Assembly: GCA_031427625.1 (NCBI GenBank)
Contig: JANPNV010000168.1
Location: forward strand, 1-64,000
Direction: 5' to 3'
Length of the DNA stretch: 64,000 nt
Source: JADKIH01 sp031427625
GTDB taxonomy: Bacteria; Bacteroidota; Bacteroidia; AKYH767-A; 2013-40CM-41-45
The notes beneath the pieces are model-generated. The model did no database searches. It worked only from the letters and a program-made list of their open reading frames with translations, and was not told the origin of the DNA. This document shows positions 15,484 to 24,097 of this stretch, one piece after another (the first letter of the stretch is position 1; every line of letters begins with the position of its first letter). The translations under genes were made by a program, and so were the position numbers.

Positions 15484-17784
15484 ATGAAAAAACAATTTTT
15501 ACTCATCGCCTTCATTTTCGTGATATCCATAGTTAAAGGGCAGAATTGCCAATTCGCTTATGCTCTTTATTCAGGAACCGGTTTGACAGTTTTCAGGGCC
15601 GATACTTCTTATACCAATTCACTCTATACATTTCAATGGGACTTTGGTGATGGTAATACCGGATCGGGTATGCAGGTTTCGCATTGGTATCGCTCTATGC
15701 TGGGATCTACGGTTTGTCTTGAAGTTTACGATTCGAGTAATGCATTGGTTTGTAATTTCTGTGATACAATTATTTTCCATGCTACCGGGCAATGTCCGTT
15801 TGGAGTAAACAATTTTGGGTCTTCAAGTCAATATATGTTTAACGCATATCTCCCACCTAATAATATTTCATTTTGGGATTTTGATGATGGTACAAATGCT
15901 ACCGGAGATACCATTATTCATTTGTTTAACAGTCATAGAACATATACTATCAAGGACACGCAGGTAGATACAATCAGTAACGATACTTGCATTTCAACGG
16001 TGAATATGACCTTCCAGAGCATTGGTAATTGTTTCATGGGGTATCTCATCAATTCCAATAATAATGTTTCATTCTCTGCCACTAACGGTGCTTCATCAAC
16101 GGTAACGTGGGATTTTGGTGATGGATCAACCGGTACGGGAATGACTACAAGTCATACGTATGCCGCGCCCGGTGCATACTTTGCTTGCTACACATCGACC
16201 AATACTTCAGGAAATTCATGCAGTGCCTGCGAGTTTATTAATTTGAGTGAAATAACAAGCACGTGTTCATTTAATAATTCAACAACAAACGGCGTTACCG
16301 ATTTTTCAAGTTATATTCCTAATCTCAGTCATACTTTTACATGGGAATTTGATGACTGGGGTACAGCTGTCGGGACTAACGTGCAGCATGCTTTTAGTTA
16401 TCCGGGAATGCATTTTGCCTGCATGAATGAAATCGATTCGACCGGAAACATGGTATGCCAATATTCCAATATGCTGAATGTAGGAACTGTACTTTTATGT
16501 TCATTCGCTGCATACCCTGATACTGCCAATCCACTTCAGGTTGTTTTCCAAATGAACAATTCTTCTTTTAATGTTACATGGGATTTTGGCGATAATACGA
16601 TTGATACCGGCGCTATGACAACGCATATATTTCCGGCACCAGGCAATTACAATGTTTGTGCAGTGGTCGACAGTTCCGGAGTTCCTACCTGTACTTTTTG
16701 TCAAAACGTAAATGTTGGTGGTAATTTTGGTAATTGTTCAATAAACTATTTAATCGATTCGCTGGGCAATTATGTATTCAGCATAAGCCCGACTTCTCCG
16801 TATTCAGTTATTGACTGGGACTTAGGAGATGGATATTCTGCAAATGGAAATGGCGCCTCGCATCGATATTTGTCAGCAGGAATTTACCAAGTATGTGTAA
16901 GTGATTATGATACATTAGGTGCCGTAAACTGTCAGTCATGCATTTGGTTAAATGCAGGGAGCGGTTCATGTCAGGCTGCATTTTATGCAGTACCTCAGGG
17001 GCTTACTTATCAGTTTATTGATATGTCAATCGATTCATCGAATAGTACATTATCCTACTTATGGGATTTCGGCGATGGAACTACATCGACCCAACGTTTT
17101 CCTCAGCATACATATATGCAATACGATTCAATCACTGCTTGTCTCACAATAACTTCGGGAATTTGTTCGAGTACGTTCTGCAATACATTTATAGTCGATA
17201 CAACTGTAATTCAGTCTGGCTGCAATTCATTTTATGCGATAGTGCAGAATGGACAATATAATGTAGACATCGTAAATCTATCGACAGGAAATAATCTTTC
17301 CTATTTATGGGATTTTGGTGATGGTGCCAGCAGTTCGGCTGCATTTCCATCGCACTACTATCCGTCTACAGGAAGTTATATTTTATGCCTGACCGTGAAC
17401 GATCATATGGGTTGCATAAGCACATACTGCGACTCACTCAATGTAGATTCACTCGGCAATATTTACAGGGGAATGGTTCATGGATTCTCTATCCAGGTAA
17501 TTGCTCCATCAGGATTAAATGCAGTTAACGAAAACATTTCGCAAAGCAGTTTTTCAATTTTTCCGAATCCTGTTACATCGTACCTGAATCTTGTAAATCA
17601 AAAAAGATTAAATTCATTTAAGTCATATCGTATCTACGGATTAACTGGCAATCTGATTGACTCTGGTATGTTGCACCAGAATGATTCGAAAATCAATTTG
17701 GAAAAAGTAGATGCGGGGTTGTATATTTTGGAGGTTACATTTAAAGACGGCTCACGGCAGAATTCGCGGATTGTTAAGCCATAG
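15484..17784 (+). CDS. secreted protein with eight PKD domains and T9SS sorting domain
   Basis: The protein has 766 residues with a signal peptide at about 1-19 (LLIAFIFVISIVKGQ). Eight consecutive PKD-type repeats of about 80 residues are recognisable by their WDFGDG core or variants: WDFGDGNTGSG, WDFDDGTNATG, WDFGDGSTGTG, WEFDDWGTAVG, WDFGDNTIDTG, WDLGDGYSANG, WDFGDGTTSTQ and WDFGDGASSSA. Most repeats carry paired cysteines (CxxC near the repeat ends), which may form disulfides. A type A T9SS domain ends the protein (FSIFPNPVTSYLNLV, VDAGLYILEV). PKD arrays usually act as rigid spacers or carbohydrate- or protein-binding surfaces. There is no catalytic domain, so this is probably a surface adhesin. 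Confidence 0.88.
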   Translation: MKKQFLLIAFIFVISIVKGQNCQFAYALYSGTGLTVFRADTSYTNSLYTFQWDFGDGNTGSGMQVSHWYRSMLGSTVCLEVYDSSNALVCNFCDTIIFHATGQCPFGVNNFGSSSQYMFNAYLPPNNISFWDFDDGTNATGDTIIHLFNSHRTYTIKDTQVDTISNDTCISTVNMTFQSIGNCFMGYLINSNNNVSFSATNGASSTVTWDFGDGSTGTGMTTSHTYAAPGAYFACYTSTNTSGNSCSACEFINLSEITSTCSFNNSTTNGVTDFSSYIPNLSHTFTWEFDDWGTAVGTNVQHAFSYPGMHFACMNEIDSTGNMVCQYSNMLNVGTVLLCSFAAYPDTANPLQVVFQMNNSSFNVTWDFGDNTIDTGAMTTHIFPAPGNYNVCAVVDSSGVPTCTFCQNVNVGGNFGNCSINYLIDSLGNYVFSISPTSPYSVIDWDLGDGYSANGNGASHRYLSAGIYQVCVSDYDTLGAVNCQSCIWLNAGSGSCQAAFYAVPQGLTYQFIDMSIDSSNSTLSYLWDFGDGTTSTQRFPQHTYMQYDSITACLTITSGICSSTFCNTFIVDTTVIQSGCNSFYAIVQNGQYNVDIVNLSTGNNLSYLWDFGDGASSSAAFPSHYYPSTGSYILCLTVNDHMGCISTYCDSLNVDSLGNIYRGMVHGFSIQVIAPSGLNAVNENISQSSFSIFPNPVTSYLNLVNQKRLNSFKSYRIYGLTGNLIDSGMLHQNDSKINLEKVDAGLYILEVTFKDGSRQNSRIVKP

Positions 17785-17799
17785 TCTTCATTGCGAGTA

Positions 17800-17842
17800 A
17801 ACAGAGCAGGTGAACAGTCTCTTTCTGTTCACTCGCTCTGTT
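17800..17842. terminator. long hairpin downstream of the PKD gene
   Basis: AACAGAGCAGGTGAACAG (17800-17817) pairs with CTGTTCACTCGCTCTGTT (17825-17842) with a 2-base mismatch around a 7-base loop. It lies 16 bases after the stop of the PKD-protein gene. There is no clear T tract, so it may act as a 3' end or processing structure rather than a classic intrinsic terminator. Confidence 0.5.
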
Positions 17843-18000
17843 CCTGACACTCTCACTTTTCTCAATCCTCGCGAACTTATGACTCAAACCGAAATTCAAA
17901 CTATTAATTATCCAATATATTATCCTGATTTCATGCAGTTGTATTTTGATGATTTTGCAAATAACTTTACAGAATAATTAACATATAAAACTTTATAAAA

Positions 18001-18546
18001 ATGAAAAAAATAATTCTATTTAATTTTGGAATGGCAATCGTCATTGCAGGATTGTTCGGTGCATGTTCAAAGGAGCAAAAAATTAATGTTGGCGATCAGG
18101 ATAATATTGCTCGGCAGCTAAAATTTATACCTGTGAATGAAAGTGTTTGTGTAAAGCCCGTTACACTTAATAAGGAAGTGATAATAATAGTACAATGGGA
18201 AGAGTGGGGTCGGGCTAAAAAGGATTGTAGAGGTTGGGGGTTATGCAAAGCAGAATGGTTTCCGCAGTTTAAAGACAGGATAATAAATCCTCATCCGGGA
18301 AACGGAGGTGCAGCAATTTTGGAATTTGATCTGATTAATAGTCAATACTATTTTGATATATTGTTGGCTGATAAGCCTGAGCCAAAACTTACATTGTTAG
18401 ATTTAGCATTGGTAGTTGATTACGATATTGACATTTATACGCAAACAAGACTGGGAAATGATCTGCGAATAAACCAGGGAATATATAATTATGATGGTTC
18501 CATGGGGACTTTTGGTGGGTATAGGATATATCTGGATACTATTTGA
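18001..18546 (+). CDS. unknown lipoprotein
   Basis: The protein has 181 residues. The N-terminus has a lipoprotein signal with lipobox LFGAC (Cys22 would be the acylated residue), so it is membrane-anchored on the periplasmic or outer face. The mature part has a Trp/Cys-rich patch, WGRAKKDCRGWGLCKAEWF (about 66-84), and a mixed alpha/beta C-terminal half ending in an aromatic-rich segment (GIYNYDGSMGTFGGYRIYL). I do not recognise the family. It lies between the PKD gene and a redoxin-like gene on the same strand, with gaps too large to assert an operon. Confidence 0.7.
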   Translation: MKKIILFNFGMAIVIAGLFGACSKEQKINVGDQDNIARQLKFIPVNESVCVKPVTLNKEVIIIVQWEEWGRAKKDCRGWGLCKAEWFPQFKDRIINPHPGNGGAAILEFDLINSQYYFDILLADKPEPKLTLLDLALVVDYDIDIYTQTRLGNDLRINQGIYNYDGSMGTFGGYRIYLDTI

Positions 18547-18708
18547 AAAAGTAAGTAATGTTTTATTTCCACCAGATCGTTAATCAAGATTTAAAAGTCT
18601 CAATACGTTCTATCTCGAAATAAGGGAGTTGTCCAAAGGCTCTCACTGTTAGTTTTTATTATTCAACACCTGTAGTCCTTAAAATTAAACATTAACGATA
18701 ATTTATTG

Positions 18709-19317
18709 ATGCATCTGGTTAAAAATAAACTACTGTTTCTATTTCTTGCATTTTTTATTTCTAAAAATATTTTGGCTCAATCTATTTCAGAAATTGAAAA
18801 TGCAGGAAATAACCTGGAAAATATAATTCATGGCTCATTGTCGAAAGATGCGCCACATCTGTTCAGAATAGGTTTCGAAACGATAGACACTATTCTTAAG
18901 AGATCTGATAAAAAGTATAAAATTGTATATCTATTCTCCATGAATTGTCATTCTTCACTAGAGTTGTTTCCGAGACTCGTTGATTTTGTAAATAGTAATT
19001 CTGAGTTTGAGTTATTTCCAATTGAGGGCCATAGGGCCATCGATACTGCCATGATAAAAAAGTATTTATCGTATTACAATTTCTTTGGCACTATGTTTAT
19101 TTTAGATACGGATAAATATGGAAACAAAAGAAATCCATTTAGCCGATTAGACAAATTAACTAAAACAATATGCAAAGAGTGTGATTATAAGAAAATGGGA
19201 TTTTCTAGTTTTTACATTTTTGATGAAGAAAATAAAGTTGTTCTTCACAATAGCTGGACAACGCCCGGCTTAAAAAAAATGGATGCACTGGTGGAATGGT
19301 ATAAAATGAAAAATTAA
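18709..19317 (+). CDS. secreted redoxin-like protein without a CxxC motif
   Basis: The protein has 202 residues from ATG 18709. A signal peptide covers about 1-24 (LLFLFLAFFISKNILAQ). The body has a thioredoxin-like order: a strand KYKIVYLFSMNCHSS (about 69-83), then a helix, then a strand-rich SFYIFDEENKVVLHNSW (about 165-181). The usual CxxC active site is reduced to a single cysteine (NCHSS), so ordinary disulfide exchange is unlikely. A distal pair, CKEC (about 154-157), could form a disulfide. The thioredoxin-fold assignment is by pattern only; the alternative is an unrelated exported protein. Confidence 0.6.
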   Translation: MHLVKNKLLFLFLAFFISKNILAQSISEIENAGNNLENIIHGSLSKDAPHLFRIGFETIDTILKRSDKKYKIVYLFSMNCHSSLELFPRLVDFVNSNSEFELFPIEGHRAIDTAMIKKYLSYYNFFGTMFILDTDKYGNKRNPFSRLDKLTKTICKECDYKKMGFSSFYIFDEENKVVLHNSWTTPGLKKMDALVEWYKMKN

Positions 19318-19551
19318 TTCTTGTAAATCGGATTAATCCAAAATGTTCTGCTCTACGGTCTAATTGTGTCGAACTCGTCAATCGAAATTTATAATACACA
19401 AATACAATGATTATCTGCCTGATGGAATTATGGAATATTTGCAGATGAGGAAAAAGCTTAAATTTTTCAAATCACATTCAAATCAATTTTTGTAAATTCA
19501 AAATTACAAACCGAAAAATATATTCAACAAGTAAAATAAAAAAGACCGGAA

Positions 19552-20799
19552 TTACTTTTTTCCATACCATTTTTTTGCACTGCCTCCGCTGCCTTGTGGT
19601 TTCCTTGAAGTGCCGGAATGACTTCTTCCTCTTTGTTGCGGTTCTGTTTTTACCGGTGAATGATCTATCAATGGAAAAGGATGATCGTCGATAACAGGAA
19701 TTTTTTTTCCGATAAGTTTTTCAATATCCTTCAAATAAGCTTTTTCTTCTGCATCACAGAATGAAAGCGCTGTTCCCGATGCACCGGCCCGACCAGTCCT
19801 TCCAATGCGGTGTACATATGTTTCTGCAATGTTTGGTATTTCAAAATTGATTACAAATTGTAGATCGTCAACATCGATTCCGCGCGCTGCAATATCGGTA
19901 GCAACTAAAACACGTGTCGACTGAGCTTTGAAATTAGTCAATGCACGCTGGCGGGCATTCTGAGCCTTATTGCCATGAATAGCTTCTGCTTTAATATTAT
20001 TCTTAATAAGAATTTTCACAACCTTATCAGCACCATGTTTCGTACGTGTAAATACAAGCGCAGTTTTTATTGTCTTGTCCTTTAACAAATCTATCAGCAA
20101 AGAATTTTTATTTCCCTTGTCAACAAAATAAAGTGATTGTTTTATTGTATCAGCAGTTGATGATATTGGTGTTACTTCAACTTTTTCAGGATGATGCAAT
20201 ATCGTCGCTGCAAGTTTTACTATTTCCGAAGGCATTGTAGCGGAGAAGAAAAGCGACTGTCGCTTATGTGGTAATGCTGCAATTATTTTTTTAACGTCAT
20301 GAATGAAACCCATATCAAGCATTCGGTCAGCCTCATCAAGAACGAATATTTTAATTTCTTTAAGTGAAATGAATCCTTGATTCATGAGATCAAGCAGGCG
20401 ACCGGGTGTAGCAATTAATATATCAACTCCGTTTTTTAAAGTATTCACCTGCGGATTTTGATTTACGCCTCCAAATACAACAGTATATTTCAATCCTGTA
20501 TGTCTGCCATAATTTTTAAAACTTTCACCGATTTGTATGGCTAATTCTCGTGTAGGCGTTACGATTAGACTTCTGATCTTAATTCTTTTTGAATGATCAT
20601 GGTCGGCAGCTAGTAGTTGAATTATAGGAATTGCAAATGCTGCCGTTTTTCCAGTTCCTGTTTGGGCACAGCCCAATAGATCTTTTCCACTAAGCACAAT
20701 TGGAATTGCGCGTGTTTGAATTGGTGTTGGAATTGTATAACCTTCTTCTTTTAATGATTTAAGAATGGGTTCAATGATTTCTAATGATTTAAAGGCCAC
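19552..20799 (-). CDS. rhlE: DEAD-box ATP-dependent RNA helicase, RhlE-like
   Basis: The protein has 415 residues with every core motif in order: Q motif (PTPIQ, about 24-28), motif I AQTGTGKT (45-52), Ia PTRELA (82-87), TPGR (131-134), II DEAD (155-158), III SAT (187-189), then ARGIDVD and HRIGRTGRAG in the second RecA domain. The tail is basic, Gly/Ser-rich (GRSHSGTSRKPQGSGG), as in the RhlE group. It unwinds RNA duplexes in ribosome assembly or mRNA turnover. In Bacteroidota such genes are often cold-inducible, and a cold-shock gene and a desaturase lie just downstream in map order; that link is inference. Confidence 0.93.
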   Translation of the reverse strand: MAFKSLEIIEPILKSLKEEGYTIPTPIQTRAIPIVLSGKDLLGCAQTGTGKTAAFAIPIIQLLAADHDHSKRIKIRSLIVTPTRELAIQIGESFKNYGRHTGLKYTVVFGGVNQNPQVNTLKNGVDILIATPGRLLDLMNQGFISLKEIKIFVLDEADRMLDMGFIHDVKKIIAALPHKRQSLFFSATMPSEIVKLAATILHHPEKVEVTPISSTADTIKQSLYFVDKGNKNSLLIDLLKDKTIKTALVFTRTKHGADKVVKILIKNNIKAEAIHGNKAQNARQRALTNFKAQSTRVLVATDIAARGIDVDDLQFVINFEIPNIAETYVHRIGRTGRAGASGTALSFCDAEEKAYLKDIEKLIGKKIPVIDDHPFPLIDHSPVKTEPQQRGRSHSGTSRKPQGSGGSAKKWYGKK

Positions 20800-21303
20800 G
20801 AATTGTAATTTTTGAAAATTTAGTTGTATAGGTTGCTAAATAATTAAGCAATAACTCCGGACGGAATGTGTTGCAAGGTACGTTTTATTAATGAGAGTTA
20901 CTTTTTGTATGAAGTAGGGGGTTTGAAGCCACATGGATATATAAGGCGATTTTAAAAAGAAGATCAACGACATAAAAATTGCTTCCTTTTTTACGGAAGC
21001 CTGGAATGTTTGATTTCAGACATAATTTAACAATAAGAATAGGCATATTTTGTGAAGCGAACATTTTTTTAAATTAATCAGCGATTTGTTTTGAGTCATT
21101 CACCTTAACTGATATCCTGGCTAAAACAATTAAGCCATTTTAAATTATAATGCATTATTAAACTCTATTCTCTTGTTTTAGTTAATTACATGTTATTAAT
21201 GTCAAAGACATCCTTATAATCACTACATTTAAGGGATTTAGAGAATGAAAAACTAAATTAATAGGTTCATTCATTTGATATTATAATTTAAAACAATCCC
21301 CAA
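20800..21303. other. 504-base non-coding gap
   Basis: No gene seen. A 13-mer, CGGACGGAATGTG (20858-20870), also occurs at 13141-13153. A small hairpin, GCTTCC...GGAAGC (20981-21000), is too weak to call a terminator. The gap is the divergent promoter region of the helicase (left) and the CsbD-like gene (right). Confidence 0.4.
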
Positions 21304-21489
21304 ATGCAAAGAGAAAATCTTGAACAAGGCTGGTCAGATATTGCTGATAAGTTGTTAAACAGATTCCCGAAGCTTACACATGCTGATGTAGCTTTTCTAA
21401 AGGGACATGAAGAGGATTTATTAGTAAGAATTGAACAAAAACTTCAAAAAACCAGACCGGATCTGTTAAAGTTGATTTCAACTTTATAA
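21304..21489 (+). CDS. CsbD-like small stress protein
   Basis: The protein has 61 residues, the length of the CsbD family. The pattern is the CsbD one: an N-terminal EQGWSDIADKLLNRFPKLTHADV (split here as EQGWSDIADK and FPKLTHADV), then LKGHEEDLLVRIEQKL, where CsbD proteins have a KLTDDDLxxIxGKRDELVGxIQ-like sequence. CsbD proteins accumulate under general stress but have no known biochemical activity. It is monocistronic and close to the cold-shock and YtxH genes. Divergence from the consensus keeps confidence moderate. Confidence 0.7.
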   Translation: MQRENLEQGWSDIADKLLNRFPKLTHADVAFLKGHEEDLLVRIEQKLQKTRPDLLKLISTL

Positions 21490-21903
21490 AGTTTGATCAG
21501 TATTTATGGGATTCTGAGGTGCGAATAAACTTTTGGGTTAGTACTTGATTGCACTTGTCGCAGTTGTATTCATTTTATCGGAATGCCCTTCGTTAATTCA
21601 TGCTTATTCTTCTTCGGATGCACCTAATGATTTATCTGAATTATCGATGAAATATGACAGGAATGGCACATTTTTCACTTTTATAAACGATAAGATCATT
21701 TTAGAAATTGGGTAAGGGAGGCAGAATCCGTATTAGCTTATGTGAACAATCCATTTAAAATGTTCTGTACTAGAAATCATCAAATCTTATTGAATAATCA
21801 GGTTGATTAAGAAAATACTTGTAATGGCATTTCAATATTGGAACGATAATAAGCAAAAAAAAATCCGCTTAATTTAAGCGGATTTCCAGTTGAAATGTGA
21901 CTA
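21490..21903. other. 414-base gap with a csp terminator and one weak ORF
   Basis: A 56-codon open frame with a TTG start runs 21545-21715 on the plus strand. It has a hydrophobic N-terminus (LIALVAVVFILSECP), but the start is poor and there is no family signal, so I do not call it. The right end contains the terminator of the cold-shock gene. Confidence 0.4.
21856..21885 (-). terminator. intrinsic terminator of the cold-shock gene
   Basis: Read on the minus strand, AAATCCGCTTAA pairs with TTAAGCGGATTT and a run of T follows (A run 21855-21863 on the plus strand). It lies 19 bases past the stop of the cold-shock gene, exactly where its terminator should be. Confidence 0.85.
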
Positions 21904-22095
21904 TTATTGAAGCTGTACATTCACAGCATTTAAGCCTTTTTTTCCTTCTGTTACATCAAAAGTAACTTCATCGCCTTCGCGAATATCTACCTGTAAACCT
22001 GTAGAGTGAACAAATATGTCTTCACCTGTTGAAACATCATTGATGAAACCATAACCTTTTGTGTTGTTGTAAAACTTAACTGTACCTTTTTTCAT
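21904..22095 (-). CDS. cold-shock domain protein, CspA family
   Basis: The protein has 63 residues from ATG 22095 (MKKGTVKFYNNTKGYGFI). An in-frame extension to 22119 is not typical of the family. The RNA-binding motifs are present as KGYGFI (RNP1) and DIFVHST (RNP2; the usual form is FVHFS, here FVHST), plus a conserved EGDEVTFDV strand and GLNAVNV C-terminus. It is a single five-strand OB-fold that binds single-stranded RNA or DNA and acts as an RNA chaperone in the cytoplasm. Monocistronic with its own terminator. Confidence 0.93.
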   Translation of the reverse strand: MKKGTVKFYNNTKGYGFINDVSTGEDIFVHSTGLQVDIREGDEVTFDVTEGKKGLNAVNVQLQ

Positions 22096-22200
22096 TATAT
22101 TATTTATTAATTTATGCAAATGTACATAAATATCTCAATGAGTGTCAGCTTTTTGAAAAATAAATTTAAAAACTTTGAATTCAATTAAAAACCTAAATAG

Positions 22201-23244
22201 TTATGCATTCACTACCCTGTTTTCTATAACAAACGGAGCATGATATTCGGCCAAGAATTTCTTTTTTGAATCAAAATACTTGGTAACTCCCCCTATTTTA
22301 TAAAGAAAATAGATGTAGTACCAGGCAAAATCAATCTGATATTTAAGGAACCCTGATCGGGCACTTCTTGGGAATAAATGATGATTGTTATGCCATTCTC
22401 CGGCGACGAATCCCGGCCAGTATTGATTGATGGATTTGTCCTTATTATTAAAATCTATTCCTTCTGTTTGCTTGTCTTTTCCCCTGCCATGTCCATCATA
22501 ATTGAATGTTCTGACACCAAGTGCCCAGAAAAATGCGCCACCCATTAAGGCACAGGCTACAGCATTCCCTCCTAGCATATAAAATATTGAATACCAAAAG
22601 ACGTAACTAAATAGTGTTGTGCCAATCGTATAGTATGGATTAGAAACGCTTCCCCATTTTTGATACTGCGCATAACTATTGCAATAAATGCCTGTGTGTT
22701 TTAGAAACGATCTGACTTTTGAATAGTCACTTTCTGATAAATTGTGTGCAATGGGTTGATGGTTTGCATCTGCAAGGAAGCAATAAAGCCATCCGCCATT
22801 TGCATTATATGGATCACCTGCAGTATCGGATTTAGCATGATGTACATGATGTGATACAACATAAATTTCTTCAGGGATCATTTTAGGCACTAAATTTTGT
22901 GTTACAATTCGCCAGAAGTTATTCTTGAATACATAAGCCCGATGTGTTGAATAACGGTGGTACCAAATGGTTCCATGTGTTCCCATGCCTACCATTCCAT
23001 ATACAAATCCAGCGATCAATAAAGGAATGCTGAAGTAGTAGACTGAAAATATAATTACAAAAGGAAGTAAGACAAGTAAACTTGCCCAGCTTGTAAAAGC
23101 AAGCCAGTTTTTCCGGGAACGGAAAATATTGAGGCGGGAAAAAAATTCTTTAAGAATTTCTTTCGCTGAAGGTTTGTAAAATTTATTGTTTGAGTCTGTC
23201 CAACCATATGCTGGTGGTTTTAAAATATTTTCAATTAAGCCCAT
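22201..23244 (-). CDS. membrane fatty-acid desaturase (acyl-CoA/acyl-lipid delta-9 type)
   Basis: The protein has 347 residues. The three histidine boxes that hold the di-iron centre are visible: HRYSTH (96-101), HHVHH (132-136) and HNNHH (near 286). Hydrophobic segments lie around 55-95 and 190-235, giving the usual hairpin-type membrane topology. It inserts a cis double bond in saturated acyl chains using O2 and an external electron donor. Its position beside the cold-shock gene fits a role in membrane fluidity at low temperature (inference). No electron-donor gene is adjacent. Confidence 0.9.
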   Translation of the reverse strand: MGLIENILKPPAYGWTDSNNKFYKPSAKEILKEFFSRLNIFRSRKNWLAFTSWASLLVLLPFVIIFSVYYFSIPLLIAGFVYGMVGMGTHGTIWYHRYSTHRAYVFKNNFWRIVTQNLVPKMIPEEIYVVSHHVHHAKSDTAGDPYNANGGWLYCFLADANHQPIAHNLSESDYSKVRSFLKHTGIYCNSYAQYQKWGSVSNPYYTIGTTLFSYVFWYSIFYMLGGNAVACALMGGAFFWALGVRTFNYDGHGRGKDKQTEGIDFNNKDKSINQYWPGFVAGEWHNNHHLFPRSARSGFLKYQIDFAWYYIYFLYKIGGVTKYFDSKKKFLAEYHAPFVIENRVVNA

Positions 23245-23571
23245 GTATTTTATTTCTGATTATTAATAAATTCAGTAAGCACTACAGCGAATAACATTCA
23301 CATATCGGATTATTCCCAAGGATTTTATTCGACGATGTATTTGATTTGGTAAATATTAGGACACATTTGTAAAAGTCACCAGTCTTAACAATTTCCTTAT
23401 TGAAAATAAACAGAACTTATATTTGTTTGACCTACGTCTTATTAGCCTCTGTTGTTTTCGTAAAAGAAAGGGGTGAATGTACGATAAATTTTTATGGCAA
23501 AGCAAAGAGCTAATTTTGCCGAATAATGGAGTGAAATAGAAATTCAGGAATTAATTATTAATATTATCGTA
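23245..23571. other. 327-base non-coding gap
   Basis: No gene seen. A TATATTTG box (near 23419) points rightward but leads to no open frame. The gap supplies the upstream region of the desaturase and the 3' end of the response-regulator gene. Confidence 0.35.
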
Positions 23572-24036
23572 TTAAAATTGAACGTCATTCGAAATTACAA
23601 ACTTTTCCATGCCGACATTGGAGTTGAATTCTTCCCAATTAAGCGTAAATATTCGTTGCAGTCTGTTTACCAGTTCTTGAAAGGTAGAAGGTTTTGTAAA
23701 ATAAAGGTTCGCTCCTTTGATTAATGATTCTCGAATATCATTGGAATGAGAAGATGTTGAGTATACGATTATACACAAATTCGATAATCGTTGATTATTA
23801 CGAATCTCTTCAAGACATTCAAACCCGTTTTTGCACTGCATTTTCAGGTCCAGAAAAATTAAATCAGGCAGAGGATTATTTACATTTTTAAAATGGTTCA
23901 TTAAGTCAGCACCTCCGAGAAAACTTTGAAGCGAAACGCTGATACCTGCCTGTTCTATGGCATCTTTAAAGAGAATGATGTCATCTGCATCATCATCAGC
24001 AATAAGAATATCGTAGGGTGATTTTTTTAATCTCAT
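23572..24036 (-). CDS. single-domain response regulator
   Basis: The protein has 154 residues from ATG 24036. A TTG at 24057 in the same frame is less likely because a TAATTTTG -10-like box overlaps it (24055-24062). It is a receiver domain only: acidic triad DDD (14-16), phospho-acceptor Asp63 in FLDLKM, Thr94 in YSTSS and Lys115 in FTKPS. There is no output domain, so it must act through protein contacts, like the Rcp1/CheY-type regulators that partner with phytochrome-like or CHASE-type kinases. The CHASE3 kinase at 27606 is a candidate partner but is not adjacent. Confidence 0.9.
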   Translation of the reverse strand: MRLKKSPYDILIADDDADDIILFKDAIEQAGISVSLQSFLGGADLMNHFKNVNNPLPDLIFLDLKMQCKNGFECLEEIRNNQRLSNLCIIVYSTSSHSNDIRESLIKGANLYFTKPSTFQELVNRLQRIFTLNWEEFNSNVGMEKFVISNDVQF

Positions 24037-24097
24037 TTGAGAGATCAAAGAAAGCAAAATTAAACGCCGTTACAAGCAAAACTCGAAACATAGAGTA

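Noticed and set aside
21545..21715. 56-codon plus-strand frame with TTG start and hydrophobic N-terminus
   Set aside because: The start is poor, there is no clear family, and it begins right after an in-frame stop; could be chance.
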